Positions 26,906 to 34,247 of a DNA stretch of 64,000 bases are shown here, piece by piece. Made by a program: the position numbers and the translations under genes. The DNA is from Sphingomonas sp. BK345 (GTDB taxonomy: Bacteria; Pseudomonadota; Alphaproteobacteria; Sphingomonadales; Sphingomonadaceae): the NCBI RefSeq assembly GCF_014193845.1, contig NZ_JACHZX010000003.1, positions 310,001-374,000 on the forward strand. The letters run 5' to 3'. How positions within the stretch are numbered: position 1 is the stretch's first letter; each line of letters begins with the position of its first letter. The notes beneath the pieces were generated by a model that ran no database searches, had not been told where the DNA came from, and saw only the letters and a program-made list of their open reading frames with translations.

Positions 26906-28039
26906 ATGGTCAGCGTGCTGCACGGCTCGGCTGTCGTTGCCATGGTGGAGCAGGGCCAGAGCGAGGCCCGGCCCGCCAGCGCGCTGCCGCCCGATCGCGT
27001 CCTGAGCGCGGTCGCGTCGGCGGAGGTCGACGACCCGCTCGTCGCGGTTGCGCGCGACCATGCCCAGGCGCTCGACGCCGACGTGCTGCTGATCACCTGG
27101 CAGCCCCCCGCCGGCGCGCCGGTGGTGCTCTACGCCGGCGGCGCGGGGCTCACGCGCGAGCGGATCGATCGGCTCGTCGCCGAGCAGGCCGTGCATCCGG
27201 CGCGCGCGGCGCGCGAGTGGCGCCCGGAGAGCGAAGGCGACGAGGGCGGCGCACGGCTGCTCGCCGTCTTTCCCGCCGGCGATGCCATGGTGACGGTCAC
27301 GACGCTGTTCGCCCGCCCGAGCGAGACGGCGCGGCGACGCGCCGAGGCCGAGGCCGCGCGCCGTCAAGCGCTGCTCGACGCCTTCTTCGCGTTATGGGCG
27401 CAGCGCGCGCGCGCGCAGGCGCAGGCGCGGGGCCTCGCCGAGGCGGTGAACCACAGCGACGTCGGCGTGCTGCTGGTCAACGCGCGCGGCCAGCTGATGC
27501 TTGCCAACGGGATCGCCGAGGCGCTGATGGCGCGCCAGGACGGGTTGCGGCGCAGCGGCACGCTGCTGAGCGGCAGCCGCCTGCCCGACACGCTGCGGCT
27601 GCAGACCGCGATCGACCATGTCGTCGGCGGCGGCACGTCGCGCACACGGGCCGCCGCGCCGGTGATCGCGCTGGGCCGCGCCGAGCGGCGGCCGCTGCTG
27701 GTCGCGATCGTCGCCACCGACCAGCCGCCCGTCACCGCCGAGGACTGCGCCGCGATCCTCTATGTCTTCGATCCGGCGCAGGAGCTGCGCCGGCTGATCG
27801 AGCCCGTGTGCAAGCTCTATGGCCTATCGCCGGTAGAGACCCGGCTCACCTGCCTGCTCGCGGACGCGCTGAGCCTGGCCGATGCCGCCGCGGCGATGCA
27901 CGTGCGCGAGCAGACCGCGCGCTCCTACCTCAAGCAGATCTTCCTCAAGACCGACACCAACCGGCAGGCCGAGCTGGTGTGGCTGATGCTGAAGAGCGCG
28001 GTGCGCCTGGCGCCGATCTGCCGCACGACTTTCGTGTGA
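26906..28039 (+). CDS. PAS-LuxR family transcriptional regulator, probable regulator of the adjacent Fap-like operon
   Basis: 377 residues. A central PAS-like segment (about 173-250; VNHSDVGVLLVNARGQLMLA) is followed by a LuxR-type helix-turn-helix at the C-terminus (about 305-370; LYGLSPVETRLTCLLADALS, then AMHVREQTARSYLKQIFLKT). The N-terminal ~150 residues include a possible GAF-like region (VDDPLVAVARDHAQALDADV). It has no receiver domain, so it is not a classical response regulator. AGGAGAGAGCT precedes the ATG. It lies 196 bp before the repeat-protein gene on the same strand and is the only regulator nearby, so control of that operon is a reasonable inference. Confidence 0.82.
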   Translation: MVSVLHGSAVVAMVEQGQSEARPASALPPDRVLSAVASAEVDDPLVAVARDHAQALDADVLLITWQPPAGAPVVLYAGGAGLTRERIDRLVAEQAVHPARAAREWRPESEGDEGGARLLAVFPAGDAMVTVTTLFARPSETARRRAEAEAARRQALLDAFFALWAQRARAQAQARGLAEAVNHSDVGVLLVNARGQLMLANGIAEALMARQDGLRRSGTLLSGSRLPDTLRLQTAIDHVVGGGTSRTRAAAPVIALGRAERRPLLVAIVATDQPPVTAEDCAAILYVFDPAQELRRLIEPVCKLYGLSPVETRLTCLLADALSLADAAAAMHVREQTARSYLKQIFLKTDTNRQAELVWLMLKSAVRLAPICRTTFV

Positions 28040-28044
28040 ACACC

Positions 28045-28080
28045 CCCTGAACGAGGGGGGCGGCTTTCCCCGAACGAGGG
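28045..28080 (+). promoter_or_regulatory. Two direct copies of CCCyGAACGAGGG upstream of the Fap-like operon
   Basis: CCCTGAACGAGGG (28045-28057) and CCCCGAACGAGGG (28068-28080) are 23 bp apart, about two helical turns, in the gap between the regulator and the first structural gene. The first copy is also part of a small hairpin (CCCCCT/AGGGGG). Direct repeats with this spacing are typical of activator sites. Termination of the regulator mRNA is an alternative role for the hairpin. No clear -10 was recognised downstream. Confidence 0.4.
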
Positions 28081-28235
28081 CAAGGGAATCACTTATGTCG
28101 GGGCAGAGAAGCGCCAGCGAAGTCCGCATACCGATAACGTACCGAGGATACGGTGCCGCACCGCTCCTCCGACGACGGCGACGTCGCGCGGTCAACAGGG
28201 GGCGTGGCGATCACGTGATAGCGAGGAACGCCGAC

Positions 28236-29432
28236 ATGAAAGCACCATTCTACCGCTCCTGCTCCGTCGCCGCGCTGCTGATCGCAGCCCCCGCGGTGGC
28301 GCAGACCGCCGACCCCAGCAACGGCGCGAGCGCGGGGCAGAACGCCGCCGCGGGCGGCTCCACCGCCTCGACCGACAGCTCGAACAACTCGACCAACGAC
28401 TACTCGAACAGCTCGACGAACGACTGGTCGAACAACTCGACCGCGGACAATTCGAACAGCTCGACGACGGATAACTCGAACAGCTCGACCACTGATAATT
28501 CGAATAGCTCGACCAACGATTACTCGAACAACGCGGTGACCACGTCGGACAGCTCGAACAATTCGACCAACACGGCGGACAGCTATAACTCGTCCACGTC
28601 GGACAGCTCGAACAACTCGACCACGACCACCGACGCCTCGGACAACTCGACCACCGACAATTCGGTGACCACCAGCGACAGCGGCAATGCCACCGCCTCG
28701 GCCGGTCGTGTCGCCGCCAACAACAGCGCATCCGCGACCGACAACACCAACAACTCGTCGAGCGACTCCTCCAACAGCTCGACCAACACGACCGACAGCT
28801 ACAACGACAACTCGACGACCACGACGACGACCACCGACGCCTCGGACAACTCGTCGACGGATAACTCCGACAGCTCGATGACGGACAACTCGAACAGCTC
28901 GACGACCGACAATTCCAACAGCTCGACCAACAACAGCAACAACGACAGCTCGACGACGACGACGACAGACGCGTCGGACAATTCGACCACCGACAACTCG
29001 AATAATTCGACCAACGACAATTCGAACAGCTCGACGACCGACAACTCCAACAACTCGGTCAACAACAGCAACAACGACAGCTCGGACAACTCGACCGACA
29101 ATTCGGTCGCGAACAGCAACAACGACAGCTCGGATCACTCGATCTCGCTGGTCGGCACCTCGGCGACCGCCTCCGCGTCCAACGCCAACGTGTTCGGCGA
29201 CAGTCCCATCGTCGCCAGCTCGACGCTGTCGAGCTACGTCACCGGTGTCTCGGTGAGCTTCGGTGGCGGCGGTGAGGGTGGCACGCCCGGCGCGGCCAAC
29301 CAGCTGAGCAACAGCGGCGGCGCGTTCCAGAACTACGCCGGCATGCAGGCGCTCAACCAGAACACCGGCGTCGGTGCCTCGCAGAACGCGAGCGTGTCGG
29401 TCGCGGTGTCGACCGGCGACGTCACCTTCTGA
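28236..29432 (+). CDS. Exported Ser/Asn/Thr/Asp repeat protein, candidate major fibre (amyloid-like) subunit
   Basis: From the ATG at 28236 (GAGGAAC upstream) the product is 398 residues: a signal peptide (~1-23, VAALLIAAPAVAQ), a low-complexity region 42-302 made of Ser, Asn, Thr and Asp, and a 95-residue C-terminal domain with a Gly-rich turn (SFGGGGEGGT) and the motif GGAFQNYAGMQ...NTGVGASQNASVSVAV. Residues 52-99 are six 8-residue repeats of the type S-T-x-D-x-S-N-[SN], and 196-283 are two 44-residue tandem units. The mature protein has no Cys. Nothing matches a named family by eye. The following genes resemble fapD, fapE and fapF, so I propose it takes the place of FapB/FapC. A serine-rich adhesin is the main alternative. 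Confidence 0.8.
   Translation: MKAPFYRSCSVAALLIAAPAVAQTADPSNGASAGQNAAAGGSTASTDSSNNSTNDYSNSSTNDWSNNSTADNSNSSTTDNSNSSTTDNSNSSTNDYSNNAVTTSDSSNNSTNTADSYNSSTSDSSNNSTTTTDASDNSTTDNSVTTSDSGNATASAGRVAANNSASATDNTNNSSSDSSNSSTNTTDSYNDNSTTTTTTTDASDNSSTDNSDSSMTDNSNSSTTDNSNSSTNNSNNDSSTTTTTDASDNSTTDNSNNSTNDNSNSSTTDNSNNSVNNSNNDSSDNSTDNSVANSNNDSSDHSISLVGTSATASASNANVFGDSPIVASSTLSSYVTGVSVSFGGGGEGGTPGAANQLSNSGGAFQNYAGMQALNQNTGVGASQNASVSVAVSTGDVTF
28389..28532 (+). repeat. Six tandem 24-bp coding repeats (8-residue units)
   Basis: Six units encode STNDYSNS, STNDWSNN, STADNSNS, STTDNSNS, STTDNSNS, STNDYSNN. Codons vary at silent positions between units (GAC/GAT, AAC/AAT, ACC/ACG/ACT), so the protein pattern is kept while the DNA drifts. 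Confidence 0.9.
28821..29084 (+). repeat. Two tandem 132-bp coding repeats (44-residue units)
   Basis: 28821-28952 and 28953-29084 encode residues 196-239 and 240-283, identical at 37 of 44 positions. Each begins TTTTTDASDNS and ends NNSNNDSS. A shorter relative of the unit's start occurs near residues 129-143. Confidence 0.88.
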
Positions 29433-29498
29433 TGCCCCCCGGGCCGGCGGCGATGCCCCTCGCCGCCGGCCCACCTTCGACCAACCAGGAGCGTGCCG

Positions 29499-29858
29499 AT
29501 GCCCCGCCTCATTCCCCTCTGCCTCTGGGCATCGCCGCTGCTCCTCGTCGGCGCGCTCGCCGCCGCGCCCGCCGCAGCACAGACCGAGGCGACGCCGTTC
29601 GCCACCGCGGCGCTCGACGAGGACGCGCTGGCGCACATCGCCGGACGCGAGGACACGCGCCAGTCGGCGCTGGCCGAGCAGAACGCCGGCGTCGCGCACA
29701 ACAGCGTCGGCGACAACGTCCGCACCGGCGACGCCACGATCGACGGTCAGGCGTTTCAGAACATGTCGGGCCTGTCGGTGCTGAGCGTCAACACGGGCAA
29801 CAATGTCGCGATCAACGCCGCGATGAACGTCACGATCGCGCTCTCGCCCACCCCATGA
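29499..29858 (+). CDS. Small exported protein sharing the C-terminal fibre motif, candidate minor subunit/nucleator
   Basis: The ATG at 29499 is 7 bp from an AGGAG site. The product is 119 residues with a signal peptide (~1-28, LLLVGALAAAPAAAQ). Residues 39-50 read LDEDALAHIAGR, close to the double-glycine leader pattern recognised by C39 peptidases, although Arg replaces the last Gly. Its C-terminus (DGQAFQNMSGL...NTGNNVAINAAMNVTI) aligns without gaps to the end of the preceding repeat protein. No Cys in the mature part. Its stop overlaps the C39 peptidase start (ATGA). By order and size it could stand where a minor Fap subunit is expected; no direct family match is claimed. Confidence 0.75.
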   Translation: MPRLIPLCLWASPLLLVGALAAAPAAAQTEATPFATAALDEDALAHIAGREDTRQSALAEQNAGVAHNSVGDNVRTGDATIDGQAFQNMSGLSVLSVNTGNNVAINAAMNVTIALSPTP

Positions 29859-30583
29859 CCTTAGCCGCGCCCGTCCACCGCCAGATCGCGGCCGTGCTGC
29901 TGGCGCTCGGCGCCACGGCATGCGCGGGCGACGTCGCGCCCGGCTCGCGCTTCGTCGGCGGCGCCGGCGCCGGGCCGGTCGGCGACTATCGCGTGCCGGT
30001 CCGCTCGATGGCGGAGCGGCGCTTCGACGGCATCGTGCGCCAGCGCTACGATTTCAGCTGCGGCTCGGCCGCGCTCGCGACGTTGCTGCGCTATCATTAC
30101 GACCTCGACGTGCGCGAGGATCTCGCCTTCCGCGGCATGTGGCTGCGCGGCGACCAGCAGCAGATCCGCCGGCTCGGCTTCTCGCTGCTCGACATGAAGC
30201 GCTGGCTCGCCAGCCGCGGGCTGCGCGCCGATGGCTACAAGGTGTCGCTCGACAAGGTGCGCCAAACGGGTGTGCCGGGGATCGCCCTGATCGCGATCCG
30301 CGACTACCGCCACTTCGTCGTGGTGAAGGGCGTGAGCGCGCGCGAGGTGCTGCTCGGCGATCCCTCGAGCGGCGTCACCGTGATGCTCCGCGCCGCCTTC
30401 GAACAGGCGTGGAACGGCATCTATTTCGTGCTCGCCGACGACCAGCCGCTCGCCAAGACGCGGTTCAACCGCGAGGCGCAGTGGCTCGCCTATGCGCGCG
30501 CGCCGATCGGCGGCCGCTTCTCCGATCCGGTCAGCCAGCAGGCGCTGTCGATCACCGCGCCGTCGTACGGGGACATATCATGA
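29855..30583 (+). CDS. C39-type cysteine peptidase (FapD-like)
   Basis: 242 residues with a hydrophobic signal (AAVLLALGATACAGD) placing the enzyme in the periplasm or anchoring it there. The C39 catalytic elements are visible: Cys69 in YDFSCGSAALATLL, His153 in RHFVVVKG and Asp169 in LLGDPSSG. There is no ABC transporter or membrane domain, unlike bacteriocin exporters. Stand-alone exported C39 peptidases of this kind are FapD in functional-amyloid operons, where the enzyme is needed for fibre assembly. It overlaps both neighbours by 4 bp (ATGA), so its translation is coupled to the putative subunits. Confidence 0.88.
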   Translation: MTLAAPVHRQIAAVLLALGATACAGDVAPGSRFVGGAGAGPVGDYRVPVRSMAERRFDGIVRQRYDFSCGSAALATLLRYHYDLDVREDLAFRGMWLRGDQQQIRRLGFSLLDMKRWLASRGLRADGYKVSLDKVRQTGVPGIALIAIRDYRHFVVVKGVSAREVLLGDPSSGVTVMLRAAFEQAWNGIYFVLADDQPLAKTRFNREAQWLAYARAPIGGRFSDPVSQQALSITAPSYGDIS

Positions 30584-31260
30584 GCGGCGCGGCGCTGATG
30601 CTGCTCGGCCTGGGTCAGGCGCTGTTCGGCGCGCTCGCGCCCGTCCCCGACTCGGCGCTGGCGGAGGAGCGCGGCGGCTTCATGCTGCCGGGCGGGATCG
30701 ACGTCGCGCTGACGGTGCAGACGCAGACCGCGGTCGACGGCGCGGTCGTGCTGCGCACCGTGTTCCAGGCGAGCCAGGGCACGCCGACGCTGACCGTCTA
30801 TGCGCCGCGCGCGGGCGAGACCGTCGCCGCCGCGCCCGCGGTGGCGACCAGCGGCGCCGGCGCACGGGCGCCGAGCGTGACATACGACACGCGCACCGGT
30901 TTCCAGGTGACGCCCGGCACGAGCGCGCCGGGCGTCGCCGTCGCCGCGGCGGGAGCGGCGGCGTTGCCCGCGGGACTCGAGGCGGTCGCCGGGGGCATGA
31001 CCGACCATGGCGTGATCACACAGGCGCAGCAGGGGGGCACACGGACGGTGGAACTGAGCGGCAGCGATCTCACGGTGACTCATCTCGCCGGCAACGTCTT
31101 CGGCACCGCGATCGCCAACTCGGGAAGCGACCGCGTCATCGACACGCAGACCAGCGTCGCGATCGATCTCGGCGCGGCGGGCGCCGAACTGCTCGCCGGC
31201 TCGGCGCTGCTGCGAGTCGGCGAGATCGCGGGCGCCGCCACCGCGATGCGGGCGCAGTGA
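30580..31260 (+). CDS. Exported protein with the shared fibre motif (FapE position)
   Basis: 226 residues. A hydrophobic N-terminus (ALMLLGLGQALFGALA) is followed by VPDSALAEERGGF, where L27 and G32-G33 fit a double-glycine leader pattern next to a C39 peptidase gene; ALA is also a possible signal-peptidase site. The middle is Ala/Gly-rich (about 80-140). Near the C-terminus residues 180-195 (NSGSDRVIDTQTSVAI) align with the motif of the two upstream subunits. No known family is recognised. It sits between the FapD-like and FapF-like genes, where fapE lies in Pseudomonas, and starts within the preceding stop (ATGA). Confidence 0.75.
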   Translation: MSGAALMLLGLGQALFGALAPVPDSALAEERGGFMLPGGIDVALTVQTQTAVDGAVVLRTVFQASQGTPTLTVYAPRAGETVAAAPAVATSGAGARAPSVTYDTRTGFQVTPGTSAPGVAVAAAGAAALPAGLEAVAGGMTDHGVITQAQQGGTRTVELSGSDLTVTHLAGNVFGTAIANSGSDRVIDTQTSVAIDLGAAGAELLAGSALLRVGEIAGAATAMRAQ

Positions 31261-32597
31261 TGCGGCGAGTCGCGCTCGCGCTGCTCGCCACGACGATCAT
31301 CACCGCTCCCGCCGAGGCGCAGCCGGCACGCCGGCGCGCGCCGCTGCAGCGCCAGCTCGATCAGGCGCTCCAGTTGATCGAGGCGCAGCGCGCGCGGCTC
31401 GACGCGCAGGCGGCGGAGCTCGCCGAGCTGCGCCGCCGCGTCGACGCCCAGTCAGAGGCGGTCGCGCGCGCCGAGTCGGCGCCGCTGCCGCAGCTCGCCG
31501 CCGCGCCGCCGCGCGCGCCGGCGGTCGCCGCGGCGCAGGGCGCGGCGCCGGGCGCACCGGGCGACGCCGCGGGCGTGCTCCAGCCCCCGCTCGAGAGAGT
31601 CGGCCAGGCGCCCGAGGACGCCGAGCAGCCGATCCAGCTCGCGGTGCTCGACAGCCAGTCGAGCGTGGTCACGCGCAAGGGCCAGCTCACCGGCGAGTTC
31701 CAGGTCGATTACGCGCGCGCCGATCGCAGCCGCGCGGTGTTCCGCGGCGTCGAGCTGGTCGAGGCGGTGCTGGTCGGCGTATTCGACATCAACGAGAGCC
31801 GCCAGGACGTGCTCACCGCCTCGGCGGCGCTGCGCTATGGCCTCACCGACCGGTTCGAACTGGGCGTGCGCGCGCCCTTCATCCACCGCGCCGACGCCTC
31901 GATCATCGCGCCGATCGCGGGCAGCACCAACAACGACCAGGCCGCGACGATCGACAGCTCGGTCAAGGGCACAGGCATCGGCGACATCGAGCTGACCGCG
32001 CGCTACCAGCTGCTCAGCGGCGGCAACGGCCGGCCCTATCTGATCGGCAACCTCCAGGGCGTGCTCCCGACCGGCACCGATCCCTTCGCGATCCGCCGCG
32101 ACGACCTCGGCCGGCCGACGCGTGCCGCCACCGGCGCTGGCTTCTGGGGCGTCGCGCCGAGCGTCACCGCGATCCTGCCGAGCGATCCGGTCGTGCTGTT
32201 CGGCACGCTCGGCTATACGTTCAACCTGCCGCGCGACGTCAACACGCGCATCCCCCCGGTGGTGATCACCTATGTCGACCCGGGCGACGCGATCTCGGGC
32301 TCGGCGGGGATCGGCATCTCGCTCAACCAGCGCACCACGGTGAACTTCGGCTACGCGCATACCTGGGCGTTCGGCACGCGGACGCGCACCATGCTGATCG
32401 AGCCCACCGCCGCCTGGCCGGGCGAGCGCGAGACGATCTCGCGCGACCTTCAGATCGGGCGCTTCCTGTTCGGCGTGACCTATCGCGTCACCGACCGCGC
32501 CAGCCTCAACTGGTCCGTCGAGGTCGGCGCCACCGAGGACGCGACCGACCTGCGCACCGTGCTGCGCGTGCCTGTGGTGCTGCTGACGGGGCGGTGA
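31260..32597 (+). CDS. Outer-membrane beta-barrel protein with periplasmic coiled coil (FapF-like secretion pore)
   Basis: 445 residues: signal peptide (cut after AEA, residue 20), a heptad-rich coiled coil at ~29-73 (LDQALQLIEAQRARLDAQAA), an Ala/Pro linker (~74-108), then a beta-rich domain from ~125 with alternating strands (GLTDRFELGVRAPFI, GTGIGDIELTARYQLL, TVNFGYAHTWAFG) to a final hydrophobic strand. The layout of coiled coil plus plug/linker plus barrel is that of FapF, the pore exporting Fap subunits. A generic transporter of the phenol-degradation MetA type is the alternative for the barrel alone. Its start shares one base with the previous stop (TGATG). It is the last gene of the unit and converges on the next gene with a 6-bp gap. 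Confidence 0.82.
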   Translation: MRRVALALLATTIITAPAEAQPARRRAPLQRQLDQALQLIEAQRARLDAQAAELAELRRRVDAQSEAVARAESAPLPQLAAAPPRAPAVAAAQGAAPGAPGDAAGVLQPPLERVGQAPEDAEQPIQLAVLDSQSSVVTRKGQLTGEFQVDYARADRSRAVFRGVELVEAVLVGVFDINESRQDVLTASAALRYGLTDRFELGVRAPFIHRADASIIAPIAGSTNNDQAATIDSSVKGTGIGDIELTARYQLLSGGNGRPYLIGNLQGVLPTGTDPFAIRRDDLGRPTRAATGAGFWGVAPSVTAILPSDPVVLFGTLGYTFNLPRDVNTRIPPVVITYVDPGDAISGSAGIGISLNQRTTVNFGYAHTWAFGTRTRTMLIEPTAAWPGERETISRDLQIGRFLFGVTYRVTDRASLNWSVEVGATEDATDLRTVLRVPVVLLTGR

Positions 32598-32603
32598 GGG
32601 GGG

Positions 32604-33368
32604 TCAGCGCAGCTCGCCGTCGGCGTCGTATTTGAGTTCGAGGTAGCGGCCCTGCACCGCGATCCCGTCGAGCGCGCCGCGGCCGAGCTGCGAGTCGACG
32701 CGCGCGAGCTCGCCGTCGAGCAGACGCAGCCCGTTCTCGAGCAGCAGGTCCGGCGCGGGCGCTCCGTCGCGCGCGCTGCCGCGCAGCGAGATCGGCACCG
32801 CGCGCCAGCCGTCCACCAGATCGGGCAGCTCGACCGCGATCAGCGCGCGGACCTGCGCCGCCGCCGGGCTGCGCGGGTCGAGCTGGGCGAGCCGCGGCGC
32901 GAGCGTCTCGAGCCGCTGCGCCATCGTCTCGCTCAGCCGCAGCGCGGGCGGCGGCAGCCCGCGGCGCTGCGCGGCGAGCCACAGCGCCGCCTCGGCGGCG
33001 AGGTCGGGCAACGCCGCGCCGGCGAGCGCCTCGCGCCCCGGCGCGCGCGGTGCCGCGCGGATCAGCACCAGCGTCGTCAGCAGCAGCATCAGCGCCGCGG
33101 CGACCGCGAGCGCCACCGCGGGCGCCACCGCGATCGCGAGCAGCGCCCACACCAGCAGCGACGCCGCGGCGGCGAGCACGACCCGCACGAGCAGCCGGCG
33201 GTGACGCCGCGCGCGCGCCTCGCGTTCGCGCCGCGCCTGCGCGCGCCCCTCGGGCGAGACGCGGCGCAGCAGCTCCTCGGCCTGGGTGAGGCCGACGTCG
33301 GCGAAGCCCGCGGCGACGCTGCGCGCGCGCTCGACCATCGGCGTGCCTTGGCGGGGATCGGGTTCCAT
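32604..33368 (-). CDS. Hypothetical membrane protein
   Basis: 254 residues with a basic N-terminal part (REREARARRHRR), two adjacent membrane segments at about 60-105 (VVLAAAASLLVWALLAIAV and VALAVAAALMLLLTTLVLI), and a soluble Leu/Ala-rich C-terminal domain of ~145 residues. I recognise no family. An ATG at 33338 with AAGG upstream is an alternative start, 10 residues shorter. Codon use is like the neighbours. Confidence 0.72.
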   Translation of the reverse strand: MEPDPRQGTPMVERARSVAAGFADVGLTQAEELLRRVSPEGRAQARREREARARRHRRLLVRVVLAAAASLLVWALLAIAVAPAVALAVAAALMLLLTTLVLIRAAPRAPGREALAGAALPDLAAEAALWLAAQRRGLPPPALRLSETMAQRLETLAPRLAQLDPRSPAAAQVRALIAVELPDLVDGWRAVPISLRGSARDGAPAPDLLLENGLRLLDGELARVDSQLGRGALDGIAVQGRYLELKYDADGELR

Positions 33369-33422
33369 CCCCGGAGGTTGCCGCTGTTCGGCGGCGCGGT
33401 CCAGTGAGTCGCCGCGGTGTGC

Positions 33423-34157
33423 TCAGATCTGCGCCAGGCCGCCGTCGGCGAAGACCTCGCTGCCGGTCATAAAGCTGCTGTCGGACGAGGCGAGGAAGGT
33501 CGCTACCGCGGCGATCTCGTCGGGCTGGCCGACGCGACCGATCGGCGTGCCCGCGCCCAGCTCCACCATCGCGTCGCGGCCGACCACCTCCTGCGCCAGT
33601 TCGGTCAGCGTCGGCCCGGGCGAGAGCACGTTGACGCGGATGCCGGTGCCGCGCAGGTCCTGCGCCCAGCTGCGCGCGAAGTTGCGCACCGCCGCCTTGG
33701 TCGCGCTGTAGACGCTGAACGCGGGCGTGCCCATCGAACCGGTCGTCGAGCCGGTGAGGATGATCGAGCCGCCCGCGCGCATCAGCGGCAGCGCCGCCTG
33801 CACCGTGAACAGCACGCCCTTCACGTTGATGTCGAAGGTGCGCTGATATTGCTCCTCGGTGATCTCGCCGAGCGGGACGAGGTCGCCGTGGCCGGCGTTG
33901 GCGAACAATATGTCGAGCGTGCCGCGCTCGGCCCTCACTTGATCGAACAGCCGCGCGAGGTCGGCGAGGTCCGACACCGATCCCTGCACTGCGCGCGCAC
34001 TGGCGCCAAGCGCCTCCACCGCGCGGTCGAGCGGCTCTCGTCGGCGCCCGGTGACATAGACGAACGCACCCTCGTCGACGAAGCGCTTGGCAGTGGCGAA
34101 GCCGATGCCGGTCCCGCCGCCGGTCACCACCGCGGTCTTGCCATCCAGTTTCTTCAT
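33423..34157 (-). CDS. Short-chain dehydrogenase/reductase (SDR)
   Basis: 244 residues of classical SDR type: cofactor loop VVTGGGTGIGFATA, NNAG-equivalent LFANAGHG, catalytic Ser in IILTGSTTGSMG, YxxxK in FSVYSATKAAVRN, and the C-terminal FLASSDSSFMTGSEVFADGG. Arg near the second strand (GRRREPL) suggests NADP(H). GGAG precedes the ATG. It is divergent from an HxlR regulator across a 90-bp gap containing an inverted repeat, the usual arrangement for regulated oxidoreductases; the substrate is unknown, possibly a reactive quinone or aldehyde. Confidence 0.92.
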   Translation of the reverse strand: MKKLDGKTAVVTGGGTGIGFATAKRFVDEGAFVYVTGRRREPLDRAVEALGASARAVQGSVSDLADLARLFDQVRAERGTLDILFANAGHGDLVPLGEITEEQYQRTFDINVKGVLFTVQAALPLMRAGGSIILTGSTTGSMGTPAFSVYSATKAAVRNFARSWAQDLRGTGIRVNVLSPGPTLTELAQEVVGRDAMVELGAGTPIGRVGQPDEIAAVATFLASSDSSFMTGSEVFADGGLAQI

Positions 34158-34205
34158 GGTCGTCTGCTCCGTTCTTTTGAACTGGCGCAGAGCTGATCAC
34201 GTGCC

Positions 34206-34235
34206 TACCTGGTGACAAGTATGCACCTTTTGGTA
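34206..34235. promoter_or_regulatory. Probable HxlR operator between SDR and regulator genes
   Basis: TACC-T-GGTG (34206-34214) and CACC-TTTT-GGTA (34224-34235) form a split inverted repeat around ACAAGTATG. The site lies between the two divergent start codons, where an HxlR-family repressor usually binds. Confidence 0.5.
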
Positions 34236-34247
34236 AGTACCCGAAAT

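Noticed and set aside
28389..28532. Regular 24-bp repeats that could be mistaken for a CRISPR or tandem DNA array
   Set aside because: They are contiguous, without spacers, in frame inside a coding region, and vary at silent positions.
28089..29921. Very long minus-strand open frame (over 600 codons) opposite the repeat protein, rich in Val, Arg and Gly
   Set aside because: It is the complement of the Ser/Asn/Thr/Asp repeat codons, which cannot give stop codons in that frame. No ribosome site, and the plus-strand frame has a signal peptide and operon context.
29855..30583. C39 peptidase as part of a bacteriocin export system
   Set aside because: No ABC transporter, membrane fusion protein or immunity gene nearby, and the peptidase is a separate exported protein beside a barrel protein.
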